This document shows, one piece after another, positions 37,545-46,017 of a stretch of 64,000 bases of DNA. The notes beneath the pieces were generated by a model. The model worked only from the letters and a program-made list of their open reading frames with translations. It did not search any database and had not been told where the DNA came from. The DNA comes from Mangrovimonas sp. YM274 (lineage in GTDB: Bacteria; Bacteroidota; Bacteroidia; Flavobacteriales; Flavobacteriaceae), in NCBI RefSeq assembly GCF_030908385.1, contig NZ_CP133091.1, positions 2,909,501 to 2,973,500 of the forward strand, in the 5' to 3' direction. Every line of letters starts with the position of its first letter. The stretch's first letter is position 1. A program made the position numbers and the translations under genes.

Positions 37545-38771
37545 ATGAAAAATAAATTTATAAAAATATCTCTTATGGTCTTTGCTATTATTGTTACTAC
37601 TGCCTGTAGCGACGATGATTTAACAGGGCACAGCACCATGGAACCAAGCACGCCTACACTTAGTGTTGCATTGGATTTCGCCAATAACCAAACATTGGTC
37701 GAAGAAGAAACAACTTATGGTTTCACAGTAAGTATAAGTGAACCTCAAATTGTAAATGTTAGGGTTTATCTCGAGCAAACCGCAGGAGATGCAATTGACG
37801 GTGAAGATTTCTCATTCCCTCATAGCGTCACAATTCCAGCAGGATCCACTTCTGTTTCCGATGTTATAGCCATCCATGCAGATGATCTTATAGAAGAAAC
37901 TGAAACTGCTACCATTAGAATTGGTACAGGTAACGAATCAAATGTTTCAGCTGTAAATGAGCAAGTAGTTACTTTCAATATTCAAAACCTAGTTGAAGGA
38001 GACTTAATGGTAGGTATGTCATGGGAAACAGCAACAACAGTTACTGATAACTTTGGCACAGAATTAGATGCTACGGATGTTGCTGATTTACGACTATTAA
38101 TAACAGATGTACCCTATACAGAAATTATTGGTGGGGCAGATGGAGGAAGTTTTGAAACCTACACCCTTTCTTCTGATACTCCTGATGGTGAATACTATGT
38201 CGTAGCTGATTATTATTCCGCTATGGATATTCCAGTAGACCTTAACCTTCATTTGACATTTGACCAAATTGGAGTCATCAACGGAGAAGAGTATAGTTTC
38301 GCAGGAGCACTTAATACCGGAAACTCATGCTCTAGTGTATACTACATTATGGCTCAAATAACCAAAATGGGAGATAATTATACAATCACGGAAATTGGAG
38401 AAAGTAGCCCAGTTACGGCGGCACCTTTCATTGGAACAGCAACTGTTGTAACCGATGAATGGGCTGATTATGATCCAGGAGAAACTATAGAAATTGAAGA
38501 AGGCTCAAATGAAAATGAATTTTGGATAAGAGCATATGGTAATCCATATATTGAAAATCCTGATACAGCATACTTTATAGTTACTATTGATCCTGCAACC
38601 GCAAATGTCACCCTTATGTCCAATGAAGACTTTCAATACGGATGTAGTGAAGGTGTCGTAACTGGTTCTGGAACTGTAAATGCCTGTGCAGGTACAATTG
38701 ACCTTGTCTTAGACTTTGGTCTTGGTAATTGTGGGGATTATCCTGGATATGGTTTCTCACTACAATTATAA
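37545..38771 (+). CDS. surface lipoprotein with Calx-beta-like domain
   Basis: A 408-residue lipoprotein: lipobox TTAC at about residue 21, then SDDDLTGH, an acidic surface-export-like signal. Residues about 40-150 resemble a Calx-beta domain (VSISEPQIVNVRVYLEQTAG, IPAGSTSVSDVI and IEETETATIRIG). The C-terminal part is of unknown type and ends in a Cys-containing stretch (CSEGVVTGSG, NACAGTIDL and GLGNCGDYPG). Calx-beta modules bind calcium and act in adhesion or scaffolding. It follows the previous lipoprotein by 13 bases and ends the cluster at a terminator. Its role as a substrate-binding accessory is inferred. Confidence 0.75.
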   Translation: MKNKFIKISLMVFAIIVTTACSDDDLTGHSTMEPSTPTLSVALDFANNQTLVEEETTYGFTVSISEPQIVNVRVYLEQTAGDAIDGEDFSFPHSVTIPAGSTSVSDVIAIHADDLIEETETATIRIGTGNESNVSAVNEQVVTFNIQNLVEGDLMVGMSWETATTVTDNFGTELDATDVADLRLLITDVPYTEIIGGADGGSFETYTLSSDTPDGEYYVVADYYSAMDIPVDLNLHLTFDQIGVINGEEYSFAGALNTGNSCSSVYYIMAQITKMGDNYTITEIGESSPVTAAPFIGTATVVTDEWADYDPGETIEIEEGSNENEFWIRAYGNPYIENPDTAYFIVTIDPATANVTLMSNEDFQYGCSEGVVTGSGTVNACAGTIDLVLDFGLGNCGDYPGYGFSLQL

Positions 38772-38809
38772 ACTCTGAATAATTAACCAATTATTATAGT
38801 TAGTCTTTA

Positions 38810-38836
38810 AACCACCTCTAAGAGGTGGTTTTTTTT
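38810..38836 (+). terminator. intrinsic terminator of the SusCD locus
   Basis: AACCACCTCT (38811-38820) pairs with AGAGGTGGTT (38822-38831) and a seven-base T run follows. It lies about 40 bases after the last lipoprotein. Confidence 0.85.
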
Positions 38837-38892
38837 ATACAAGTACCCTAGGATTTATAGCCTCAATTACATTTTTGAAAATTAGATTTTCA

Positions 38893-38900
38893 TACCTTTG
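38893..38900 (+). promoter_or_regulatory. -7 box directly before rlmB
   Basis: TACCTTTG matches TAnnTTTG. A TTG at 38875-38877 is 15 bases upstream. The box ends five bases before the ATG, so transcription would begin almost at the start codon. Confidence 0.45.
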
Positions 38901-38905
38901 TCCCA

Positions 38906-39640
38906 ATGGAAAAAGAGACTACAATTTTTGGAATTAGAGCGGTTATTGAAGCTATTAAATCTGGTGAGAATATCGACAAGATTTTTATTCAAAAAGGCCT
39001 TCGTGGAGATTTGTTTTCAGAATTGGAACAGCTTCTTAAAAAAGAGCGATTAAACACCTCATTTGTGCCAATTGAAAAGCTCAACAAACTATCCAAGAAA
39101 AACCATCAAGGGGTCATTGCCCAAATTGCACCAATTACCTTTTACGATTTGGAAGATTTGGTAATGGAAGTGACTGAATCTGGAAAAACACCTCTCTTTC
39201 TGCTACTTGATCAACTTAGTGACGTTCGTAATTTTGGTGCCATTGTTAGGACGGCTGAATGTACAGGGGTTTCTGGAATTATTATCCAGAAAAAAGGAGG
39301 AGCACCTGTTAATGGCGATACGGTAAAGACCAGCGCTGGAGCCATCTTCAAAATGCCTATTTGCAAAGTCGATCATATTAAAGATGCTGTATTCTATATG
39401 CAGGCTTCAGGCATCAAAGTCATTGCTGCAACAGAAAAAACAGATCAAACACTATACGATGTTTCGTTTACAGAACCATGTGCCATCATTATGGGGTCTG
39501 AAGGAAAAGGAATCAATCCTTCCGTTTTAAATGTCGTGGACGATAAGGCTAAGCTTCCTATTTTAGGGGAAATCGAATCGCTGAACGTTTCTGTTGCTTG
39601 CGGCGCTTTCTTATATGAAGCAATTCGCCAAAGACGTTAA
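38906..39640 (+). CDS. rlmB: 23S rRNA (guanosine-2'-O-)-methyltransferase, TrmH/RlmB family
   Basis: A 244-residue SPOUT methyltransferase. An N-terminal substrate-binding domain (to about residue 80) is followed by the trefoil-knot domain. Motif 1 is QLSDVRNFGAIVRTAE (Asn109, Arg115), motif 2 is IMGSEGKGI (about 195-203), and motif 3 is LPILGEIESLNVSVA (217-231). The set is that of RlmB, which methylates G2251 in the P loop of 23S rRNA. Assignment within the TrmH family is by similarity of motifs. Its stop codon shares a TTAA palindrome with the convergent rhomboid gene. Confidence 0.9.
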   Translation: MEKETTIFGIRAVIEAIKSGENIDKIFIQKGLRGDLFSELEQLLKKERLNTSFVPIEKLNKLSKKNHQGVIAQIAPITFYDLEDLVMEVTESGKTPLFLLLDQLSDVRNFGAIVRTAECTGVSGIIIQKKGGAPVNGDTVKTSAGAIFKMPICKVDHIKDAVFYMQASGIKVIAATEKTDQTLYDVSFTEPCAIIMGSEGKGINPSVLNVVDDKAKLPILGEIESLNVSVACGAFLYEAIRQRR

Positions 39641-40395
39641 TCTCCCCCCGGGTTTTCTTTAAAATTATAAACAATCTTTACTTGGCTTTGAGTTGAGAGA
39701 TCTTCTGGAATGTCTTCAGGTTCCTCTTCTTCCTTAAGTTCAATAAAATTACCATTTTCATCAAAATGCCTTAAAAATGGATCGTCATCCTCATTATAAT
39801 CGGGTTGTTGCCACACATAACGTTCCGGTTTAGCAATAGTCTTTCTAAACAATAACGAAAACAAAAAACCCGTAATCAAACCTGCTAAGTGACCTTCCCA
39901 AGACATTCCCCTCTCCCCCGGAAAAACATACCAAATCATACTTCCGTATAGAAAAACAATCAAAAAGGAAAGTGCCACCAACCTGTAATATTTGGCAAAA
40001 ACCCCCTTAAAAAAAATAAAGCTTACCAAAACATAAATCAATCCACTAGCACCAATATGGTTTGCTGGCCTACCAATGCACCAGGTTATAAAGCCCGATA
40101 GTAGAATACCATAAAACAAGACCTTCCATGCTATTGTTCTGTAGAAATAGAACAAGGACATGGACAAGATTAAAAGCGGAAGACTGTTATGGTACAAATG
40201 TTTAATATCCGAATGAATAAAAGGGCTAAACAGCACACCTCGAAGCCCCTTAAAAGTCAGGGGATATACACCAAAATTTTTGATATCATGAAAAAACCTT
40301 ACTTGAAGCCAAAACACAATCCATAGTGCAAGCACCATAAAAATAGGATAAGCAACGACTCCCGTCGAATATTTAAACTGTTGAGAATTATCCAT
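39637..40395 (-). CDS. rhomboid-family intramembrane serine protease
   Basis: A 252-residue membrane protein with about six hydrophobic segments. The catalytic pair is Ser117 in GASGLIY and His169 in SWEGHLAGLITG. HLYHN near residues 66-70 fits the HxxxN element that supports the oxyanion site. These are the defining rhomboid residues. The C-terminal 70 residues are a hydrophilic acidic tail (ELKEEEEPEDIPEDL). It cleaves membrane-spanning substrates, but no specific substrate can be named. Convergent with rlmB. Confidence 0.9.
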   Translation of the reverse strand: MDNSQQFKYSTGVVAYPIFMVLALWIVFWLQVRFFHDIKNFGVYPLTFKGLRGVLFSPFIHSDIKHLYHNSLPLLILSMSLFYFYRTIAWKVLFYGILLSGFITWCIGRPANHIGASGLIYVLVSFIFFKGVFAKYYRLVALSFLIVFLYGSMIWYVFPGERGMSWEGHLAGLITGFLFSLLFRKTIAKPERYVWQQPDYNEDDDPFLRHFDENGNFIELKEEEEPEDIPEDLSTQSQVKIVYNFKENPGGD

Positions 40396-40528
40396 ACTTA
40401 AATTTATAATATTCTTTTCAAAATACTAACCATTTATAGGTTTTATGAAATATTGTCATCTTCATACTGTTCATGCAAAAGGAAAAATAGAATTGAGACC
40501 ACTTTATAAAACTTGCCTTTCAATTTTG

Positions 40529-40536
40529 TAATTTTA
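40529..40536 (+). promoter_or_regulatory. -7-like box directly before rarA
   Basis: TAATTTTA differs from TAnnTTTG at one fixed base and ends five bases before the rarA ATG. A TTG lies at 40513-40515, 13 bases upstream. The rest of the 146-base gap to the divergent rhomboid gene shows no other strong site. Confidence 0.3.
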
Positions 40537-40541
40537 CCGCT

Positions 40542-41822
40542 ATGAATGAACCTTTAGCAGAACGACTCAGACCCAAACACCTAAAAGAGTATCTAAGCCA
40601 AACTCACTTGGTTGGAGAGCAAGGCGCTCTTGCGCAACAATTGAGAAATGGTGTCATACCATCTATGATTTTTTGGGGACCTCCTGGGACTGGAAAAACC
40701 ACATTAGCTAATATTATTGCCAACGAATCAGACCGTCCATTTTACACTTTGAGTGCCATTAGCTCTGGAGTGAAGGATGTTCGAGAAGTTATTGATAAAG
40801 CCAAGCAAAGTGGAGGTTTGTTCACCACAAAAAACCCTATCTTGTTTATTGATGAGATCCACAGGTTTAGTAAATCGCAACAAGATTCCCTGTTACAAGC
40901 TGTAGAAAAAGGTTGGGTAACTCTTATTGGCGCGACTACGGAAAACCCGAGTTTTGAAGTGATTCCTGCACTTATATCCCGCTGTCAGGTTTATGTATTG
41001 AATTCCTTTAGCAAAGAGGATTTGGAAGCGCTTCTTAATAGAGCCATTCATGAAGATACCATTCTATCCGCTAAGAATATCCAACTTAAGGAAACTGAAG
41101 CTTTAATTAGACTTTCGGGAGGTGATGGCCGAAAGCTTCTCAATATTTTTGAACTTATTGTCTCTTCATTCGGAGAAGATCAGGACATTGTCATCACCAA
41201 TGACGATGTGTTTAAAAAAGTTCAGAACAATACAGTTCGATATGACAAAACCGGCGAACAGCATTACGACATTATTTCTGCATTTATAAAATCTATCAGG
41301 GGAAGTGATCCCAATGCTGCCGTATATTGGTTAGCCAGAATGATTGAAGGGGGAGAGGATGTTAAATTCATTGCACGTCGACTTCTTATCTTGGCTAGTG
41401 AAGACATTGGAAACGCCAACCCAACGGCCCTTGTTATTGCTAACAATTCCTTTCAGGCGGTTTCTACAATTGGCTACCCAGAGTCTCGCATAATTTTAAG
41501 TCAGTGCGCCATTTATTTGGCTACATCTCCCAAAAGCAATGCTTCCTATCAAGCTATTGGTAAGGCCCAACAACTTGTAAGACAAACGGGCGATTTATCG
41601 GTGCCATTGTCCATAAGAAATGCCCCTACCAAACTTATGAAAGAGTTAGGTTATGGTGAAGATTACCAATATGCCCATAATTACGAGAATAACTTCGCAC
41701 CCCAAGAGTTTCTGCCAGATGAAATTAAAAACACCAGGTTTTACGAACCGGGAAACAATGCCAGGGAACAATCTCAACGTGAATTTTTAAAACAGCGTTG
41801 GAAAAACAAATACGGCTACTAG
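40542..41822 (+). CDS. rarA: replication-associated recombination protein A (RarA/MgsA)
   Basis: A 426-residue clamp-loader-like AAA+ ATPase acting at stalled replication forks. Walker A GPPGTGKT is at 46-53 and Walker B LFIDEIHRF at 101-109. The sensor region GATTENPSFEVIPALISRC and the C-terminal RarA domain (DPNAAVYWLARMIEGGEDVKF, RRLLILASEDIG) follow. The WHIP-type region is complete and length is normal. Its stop codon overlaps the convergent gene's stop in the palindrome CTAG at 41819-41822. Confidence 0.95.
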   Translation: MNEPLAERLRPKHLKEYLSQTHLVGEQGALAQQLRNGVIPSMIFWGPPGTGKTTLANIIANESDRPFYTLSAISSGVKDVREVIDKAKQSGGLFTTKNPILFIDEIHRFSKSQQDSLLQAVEKGWVTLIGATTENPSFEVIPALISRCQVYVLNSFSKEDLEALLNRAIHEDTILSAKNIQLKETEALIRLSGGDGRKLLNIFELIVSSFGEDQDIVITNDDVFKKVQNNTVRYDKTGEQHYDIISAFIKSIRGSDPNAAVYWLARMIEGGEDVKFIARRLLILASEDIGNANPTALVIANNSFQAVSTIGYPESRIILSQCAIYLATSPKSNASYQAIGKAQQLVRQTGDLSVPLSIRNAPTKLMKELGYGEDYQYAHNYENNFAPQEFLPDEIKNTRFYEPGNNAREQSQREFLKQRWKNKYGY

Positions 41823-42619
41823 AACTTTATATTTAAACTTTTTGAAGCTATTGATGTCCCATCGTTATGAGAATAATACCATATTCCATTTTCCTTATAC
41901 ACAATGGCATTGCTTCCTTTGACCACAAAGACATCTGGTTTGGAAGTTTCCAAAAGAATCATCACTACTTTAGGTGTTCTATCCACTAGCTGAAATCCTT
42001 TATCCAAAGGCTGGGCATACAAAGTTTCTGTTTCTGCTACCGTTGAAGGATCTGATTTGATAGTATTGCTCACCGAAGCAGAAGTAGCTACTACCGGCGT
42101 ACTTTTTGTTACTGAATTTGAAGTAACCGGAGAAGTTTCTGTCACCATTGCAGTTGTTTGGTTCGCTCCTGAAACTGGCTCATAAACATAGCCCATATAC
42201 TGGAAGGTTTCAAAAGCATCTCTTAAGGCCTGGTTGTAGGCCGTATCGTATGATTTTTCTCTGGACTCCCCTACTTGTGATGATTCAATAATCTTTCCAT
42301 CGCAACTCTTTAAGTCTATCTGCAATTTGGTTTTAAAGAGCCCGCCCTTTTCTTCCGTAACATCTACATATAGCGCCAAACACCTATTAGCCTGCAAGTC
42401 TGACGGAAGGGTTTCATTATTGAGAAAGGCCGTAAAACCATATTTATTAAACAGGAACTTGGTTAAAGAATTTAATTGATATTGATCTATTTCCTTTAAA
42501 AAACCATATTTGGTTGGAACAATAATATATTTATAGTTGTTAACAGCATCCTGAGCAAAACTCCCAAAAGAACTCAAAGTTAGTAATAAGAGTACAAGAA
42601 AACGTTTAGGAAAATTCAT
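41819..42619 (-). CDS. secreted hypothetical protein
   Basis: A 266-residue protein with a signal peptide (MNFPKRFLVLLLLTLSSFGSFAQ, cut near residue 22). The first half (to about 135) holds beta-rich KYIIVPTKYGFLKE and LQIDLKSCDGKIIES segments. A Ser/Thr-rich linker (about 140-190) connects to a short C-terminal strand region with PKVVMILLETSKPDVFVVKG. Not a family I can name; the layout suggests a periplasmic or surface protein with a low-complexity linker. It is the last gene of the minus-strand run with yjjG, the deacetylase and radC. Confidence 0.7.
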   Translation of the reverse strand: MNFPKRFLVLLLLTLSSFGSFAQDAVNNYKYIIVPTKYGFLKEIDQYQLNSLTKFLFNKYGFTAFLNNETLPSDLQANRCLALYVDVTEEKGGLFKTKLQIDLKSCDGKIIESSQVGESREKSYDTAYNQALRDAFETFQYMGYVYEPVSGANQTTAMVTETSPVTSNSVTKSTPVVATSASVSNTIKSDPSTVAETETLYAQPLDKGFQLVDRTPKVVMILLETSKPDVFVVKGSNAIVYKENGIWYYSHNDGTSIASKSLNIKF

Positions 42620-42657
42620 TGTATTTATATTTTAATTTTAAAGTTAGTTAATGTAGG

Positions 42658-43347
42658 CTAAAGATAGTTTTTTAATTGGATAAGATGACGCACTTGTTTT
42701 ACAGATTGCCCTACATCTTCATTCCTACAGTTAAAAAATATGGCATCCAAACCAACTTCCATAGCCCCTTGAACATCTGCTTCTAAACTATCACCCACCA
42801 TAATGCTCTCTTCCGGTTTGGCATTGGCTTCATTTAAAGCAAACATAAAAATTTCTGGATTGGGTTTCTTAACTCCAACGACTTCAGCGTTGGTCATAGT
42901 TTTGAAAAAATGCCCCATTTTTGAACCATCCATCTTTTTGTTTTGGGCCTCCTTAAAACCATTAGTAATGATATGTAGTTCATAGTTAGGTTTTAAATAA
43001 TCCAAAATTTCCAAAGCTCCTTCATACACATGATTGAAGGTGGTTAGATAGGTTATATAATCTATCGACAATTGTAAAATAAGCTCATCAGATGCTTCAA
43101 ACTCGATACTATCAAATGTGTCACGCAACCTCCCGTAACGTAACTTTTCCTTGTCTACCTTTTCATGCCTATAGAGTTTCCAATAATTTCGGTTCACTTC
43201 GTTATACACATGCAAAAAACTATCCAATGGCGCCTTTACACCATGAATTTGAAATATCTTTTCAAAGGTTAATGCCGAGTTTCGGTCAAAATCCCAAAGG
43301 GTATGATCCAAATCAAAAAATATATGCCTGATATTATGAAGCTTCAT
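42658..43347 (-). CDS. yjjG: YjjG-family pyrimidine nucleotidase (HAD superfamily)
   Basis: A 229-residue haloacid-dehalogenase-type phosphatase. Motif I is FFDLDHTLWDF with nucleophile Asp12 and acid Asp14. Motif II is the ITNGF segment, motif III the Lys of GVKKPNPEIF, and motif IV is VGDSLEADVQGA. The WDFDRNS start is typical of YjjG, which removes phosphate from noncanonical pyrimidine nucleotides to keep them out of DNA. The start overlaps the preceding gene by 14 bases. Confidence 0.85.
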   Translation of the reverse strand: MKLHNIRHIFFDLDHTLWDFDRNSALTFEKIFQIHGVKAPLDSFLHVYNEVNRNYWKLYRHEKVDKEKLRYGRLRDTFDSIEFEASDELILQLSIDYITYLTTFNHVYEGALEILDYLKPNYELHIITNGFKEAQNKKMDGSKMGHFFKTMTNAEVVGVKKPNPEIFMFALNEANAKPEESIMVGDSLEADVQGAMEVGLDAIFFNCRNEDVGQSVKQVRHLIQLKNYL

Positions 43348-44638
43348 TTACAGAATCCAAAACAATGTTAAACAATTCCCTAAACCCTTTCCACCTATGG
43401 TTCTCACTAAACGTATAGTTGTGGAAAATAGGTGTAAAAGTACCGTTTACTTTTTGTACACTATGCATCAGTCGCTGTAATTCTTCCTTTTTATCTAAAA
43501 GAGATTGCTTTTTCAACAATGCAAAATCGATACAATGGAAGGAATTGATTTGCAGGGGGGTTTGGATTTCATAATCCAAATCGTAAAACTGAAAGGGCGT
43601 ACAGGTACTTGCCCTAAAACCCAATTCGTTAATATAGCCCATGGTAAAATCCTGTGTCACTTCCAATTCAATCAAATTTCGATAGGTTTCCGGTAGATTG
43701 ATTTTTGAAAACGAATTCCGGGATGCTTCCAAATTATAATTGGTAATGGCTTCCATTTTGGCCTTTTCTTTCTTCAAAACGTCCTTGTTGTCCAAGGCAA
43801 AATACGAAACCTTAAGTCCTACCTTACAATAGTCTGCCACCGATTTGATGAGAGCCACAAACTTTTTCTTGTTTACATTGATATTCTTATCATATGTAGA
43901 AAAATCCCCAATGAGGAAAAACACCATGAATTTCTCCTTGAATTGTTTTTGCCGGTTGATGATCCACTTAAAGTTATCGTAGGGATCTCTTTGGAACCCG
44001 AAAATCACCAAAAAACGGGTGTAGACACTTTTTAGTTTGAAGCGAATTAAATCACTCATCGTCCCCCCAATAGTCCTCAACAACCCTTTTTGTTTGTAGT
44101 AATAGGCCATTGGTACATCTATCACAGGTTGTACCCTATACTTCTTTTCAGGAAACTGAAAGGTTTCAAATTGCTCTTGAATGACAGCCTTGAATTTATA
44201 GGCCCAAATATCGATAACCGGTTGATTGAGAAACCCATTTTTATAGGCCAGACTTTCCTTGGCCACAAACCTCCCATATGGATCTTTTACGTGAGGCATA
44301 TATTCCTCATAACGGCACAACAGATAAAATGCTGCAGCAAAAATATCGAAAGGCAAACTGCTTTTATCACTCGTGGTAAAAAAGCATTTGGTATCGTCCC
44401 ACTCCATCACGTTAATTTCCACATCGCTCAGCCCCTGCTCAAACAACAACTCATGACTTCTTATAAAAATTTCATTGCCCAAAGGTTGTTTGGTATACGA
44501 CATTTTAATGTCATCGTGTGCAATAAACTCTTCAATAGTAGTAGTAAAACCAACAGGTATTCCCAAAATCCTAGTGCAGATATGCTTGAAAGTATAGGTT
44601 AAACGCGGGGTTATTTTATGGGTATAGACTAATAGCAT
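43334..44638 (-). CDS. polysaccharide deacetylase family protein (flavobacterial type)
   Basis: A 434-residue protein that resembles the NodB-type deacetylase proteins found in Flavobacteriaceae. The N-terminal about 135 residues form a separate alpha/beta domain. The second half is barrel-like: QPVIDVPMAYYYK (about 175-187), a segment with FMVFFLIGDFSTYDKNI (about 255-271), YCKVGLKVSYFALDN, and NYNLEASRNSFSKINLPE (about 305-322). The classic metal-binding HxxxH is not obvious, so activity is uncertain. No signal peptide is seen. It lies between radC and yjjG in a tight minus-strand run. Confidence 0.65.
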   Translation of the reverse strand: MLLVYTHKITPRLTYTFKHICTRILGIPVGFTTTIEEFIAHDDIKMSYTKQPLGNEIFIRSHELLFEQGLSDVEINVMEWDDTKCFFTTSDKSSLPFDIFAAAFYLLCRYEEYMPHVKDPYGRFVAKESLAYKNGFLNQPVIDIWAYKFKAVIQEQFETFQFPEKKYRVQPVIDVPMAYYYKQKGLLRTIGGTMSDLIRFKLKSVYTRFLVIFGFQRDPYDNFKWIINRQKQFKEKFMVFFLIGDFSTYDKNINVNKKKFVALIKSVADYCKVGLKVSYFALDNKDVLKKEKAKMEAITNYNLEASRNSFSKINLPETYRNLIELEVTQDFTMGYINELGFRASTCTPFQFYDLDYEIQTPLQINSFHCIDFALLKKQSLLDKKEELQRLMHSVQKVNGTFTPIFHNYTFSENHRWKGFRELFNIVLDSVNEAS

Positions 44639-44728
44639 AGATAGTATTGGAAGGCCTCAACCAGTGTTGTCAATCAAAAATAAGAAATTCCGAAAGTCCA
44701 CCGATAGCATCTCCCTATAAATTTAATT

Positions 44729-45427
44729 TTACAGAATGCCTTCATCGGCGAAACTAAAATAAGCTCTTTCGGTAATGATTAAATGATCCAACACTTTTAT
44801 ATCCAAACTAGAACTTGCCTGTTTTAATTTTTGGGTGATTTGTTTATCGGCTTCGCTAGCCACCAAAGTCCCAGAAGGGTGATTGTGAACCAAAATAAGT
44901 CCCGTGGCTCCCACCTGCAAGGCCGTTTTCAAAACCAATCGTACATCAACCAAAGTTCCTGTAATTCCACCTTTACTCAACAAATTTTTCTGAATTACCT
45001 TATTGGAATTGTTGAGATATAGTATCCAAAACTCTTCATGGGGCAACTCTCCCACAATGGGCTGCATAAGTTCAAACACCGAAGCACTCGAGAGAATTTT
45101 TTGTTTTTCCAAGGCTTCCTCTCCTCGTCGTCTTCTCCCCAATTCCATCGCCGCAACAATGCTAATGGCTTTGGCCTCACCGACCCCTTTGAATTCCATA
45201 AGCTGAGTGATGCTCAATTTTCCCAGATTGTTAAGATTGTTCTCTACACTGGCTAAAATGCGTTTGCAGAGTTCCACAGCACTTTCACTTCTACTTCCCG
45301 AACCTATTAAAATCGCAAGCAATTCCGCATCGCTCAATACCGATTTTCCTTTGTCTCGTAATTTTTCTCTGGGCTGGTCATGTTGCGACCAATTTTTAAT
45401 GGAGAATGATGGCTGGTTATTCTTCAT
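44729..45427 (-). CDS. radC: RadC-family JAB-domain protein (UPF0758)
   Basis: A 232-residue protein of the RadC family. An N-terminal helix-hairpin-helix region (MEFKGVGEAKAISIVAAMELGRR, about 78-100) is followed by a JAB/MPN metalloprotease-like domain. The JAMM residues are His181 and His183 in HNHPSG plus Asp194, and upstream EEFWILYLN carries the Glu. The motif is intact, so a zinc site is likely. The historic link to DNA repair has been questioned, so only the family name is safe. Presumably the first gene of the run to yjjG. Confidence 0.9.
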   Translation of the reverse strand: MKNNQPSFSIKNWSQHDQPREKLRDKGKSVLSDAELLAILIGSGSRSESAVELCKRILASVENNLNNLGKLSITQLMEFKGVGEAKAISIVAAMELGRRRRGEEALEKQKILSSASVFELMQPIVGELPHEEFWILYLNNSNKVIQKNLLSKGGITGTLVDVRLVLKTALQVGATGLILVHNHPSGTLVASEADKQITQKLKQASSSLDIKVLDHLIITERAYFSFADEGIL

Positions 45428-45561
45428 AAAGAAAACTTAAGGGTTAGTGTTCCATAAATTTACACAAAGTAAATCAAACATTTAAGCACTTAATTTTAGT
45501 TCAATAATCTTTCAAACTCTTTTTATTGTAAATTTACCCTAACACCATTTCAAACCCTATT

Positions 45562-46011
45562 ATGAAATCCCTTTTTGACTCTTCGGCCCATACCGAAATT
45601 CTAGAGCGCATGGAAAACATTCAAGAACATAGTATTCCTCTTTGGGGAGAAATGAATGCAGCAAAAATGTTTGCTCACTGTTGCGGTCCTTTAAAAGTGT
45701 CGTTGGGGAAGCTTGAATTGGAAAAACCCAATTTTATGATGAAGTTTATGTTGTCATTTTTCAGAGCTTCCCTCTATGATGACAAACCCTGGAAAAAAGG
45801 GCTGCCAACCACCAAGGAATACAAAATTACCCAAGACACCAATTTCGGCAGTTCCAAAAAAGAACTGATAGACCTCATCAACGAATTCCATGCTAAAAAA
45901 GACCAAACCACTTGGCCTGTGCACCCTTATTTTGGATCCTTTACCCCCGAACAGTGGGGCATGATGCAGTATAAACATTTAGATCATCACTTTATACAAT
46001 TTGGCGTATAA
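45562..46011 (+). CDS. DUF1569 (DinB-like) protein
   Basis: A 149-residue protein. The GEMNAAKMFAHCC segment near residue 29 and the last helix with HLDHHFIQFG supply the His residues expected for a DinB/YfiT-like metal site. The acidic/aromatic PWKKGLPTTKEYKI is typical of DUF1569. The DinB fold is a four-helix bundle of mostly unknown biochemical roles, sometimes thiol-transfer. A TAAATTTA -7-like box lies at 45529-45536. It is probably co-transcribed with the next gene (6-base gap). Confidence 0.7.
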   Translation: MKSLFDSSAHTEILERMENIQEHSIPLWGEMNAAKMFAHCCGPLKVSLGKLELEKPNFMMKFMLSFFRASLYDDKPWKKGLPTTKEYKITQDTNFGSSKKELIDLINEFHAKKDQTTWPVHPYFGSFTPEQWGMMQYKHLDHHFIQFGV

Positions 46012-46017
46012 CGGTTT

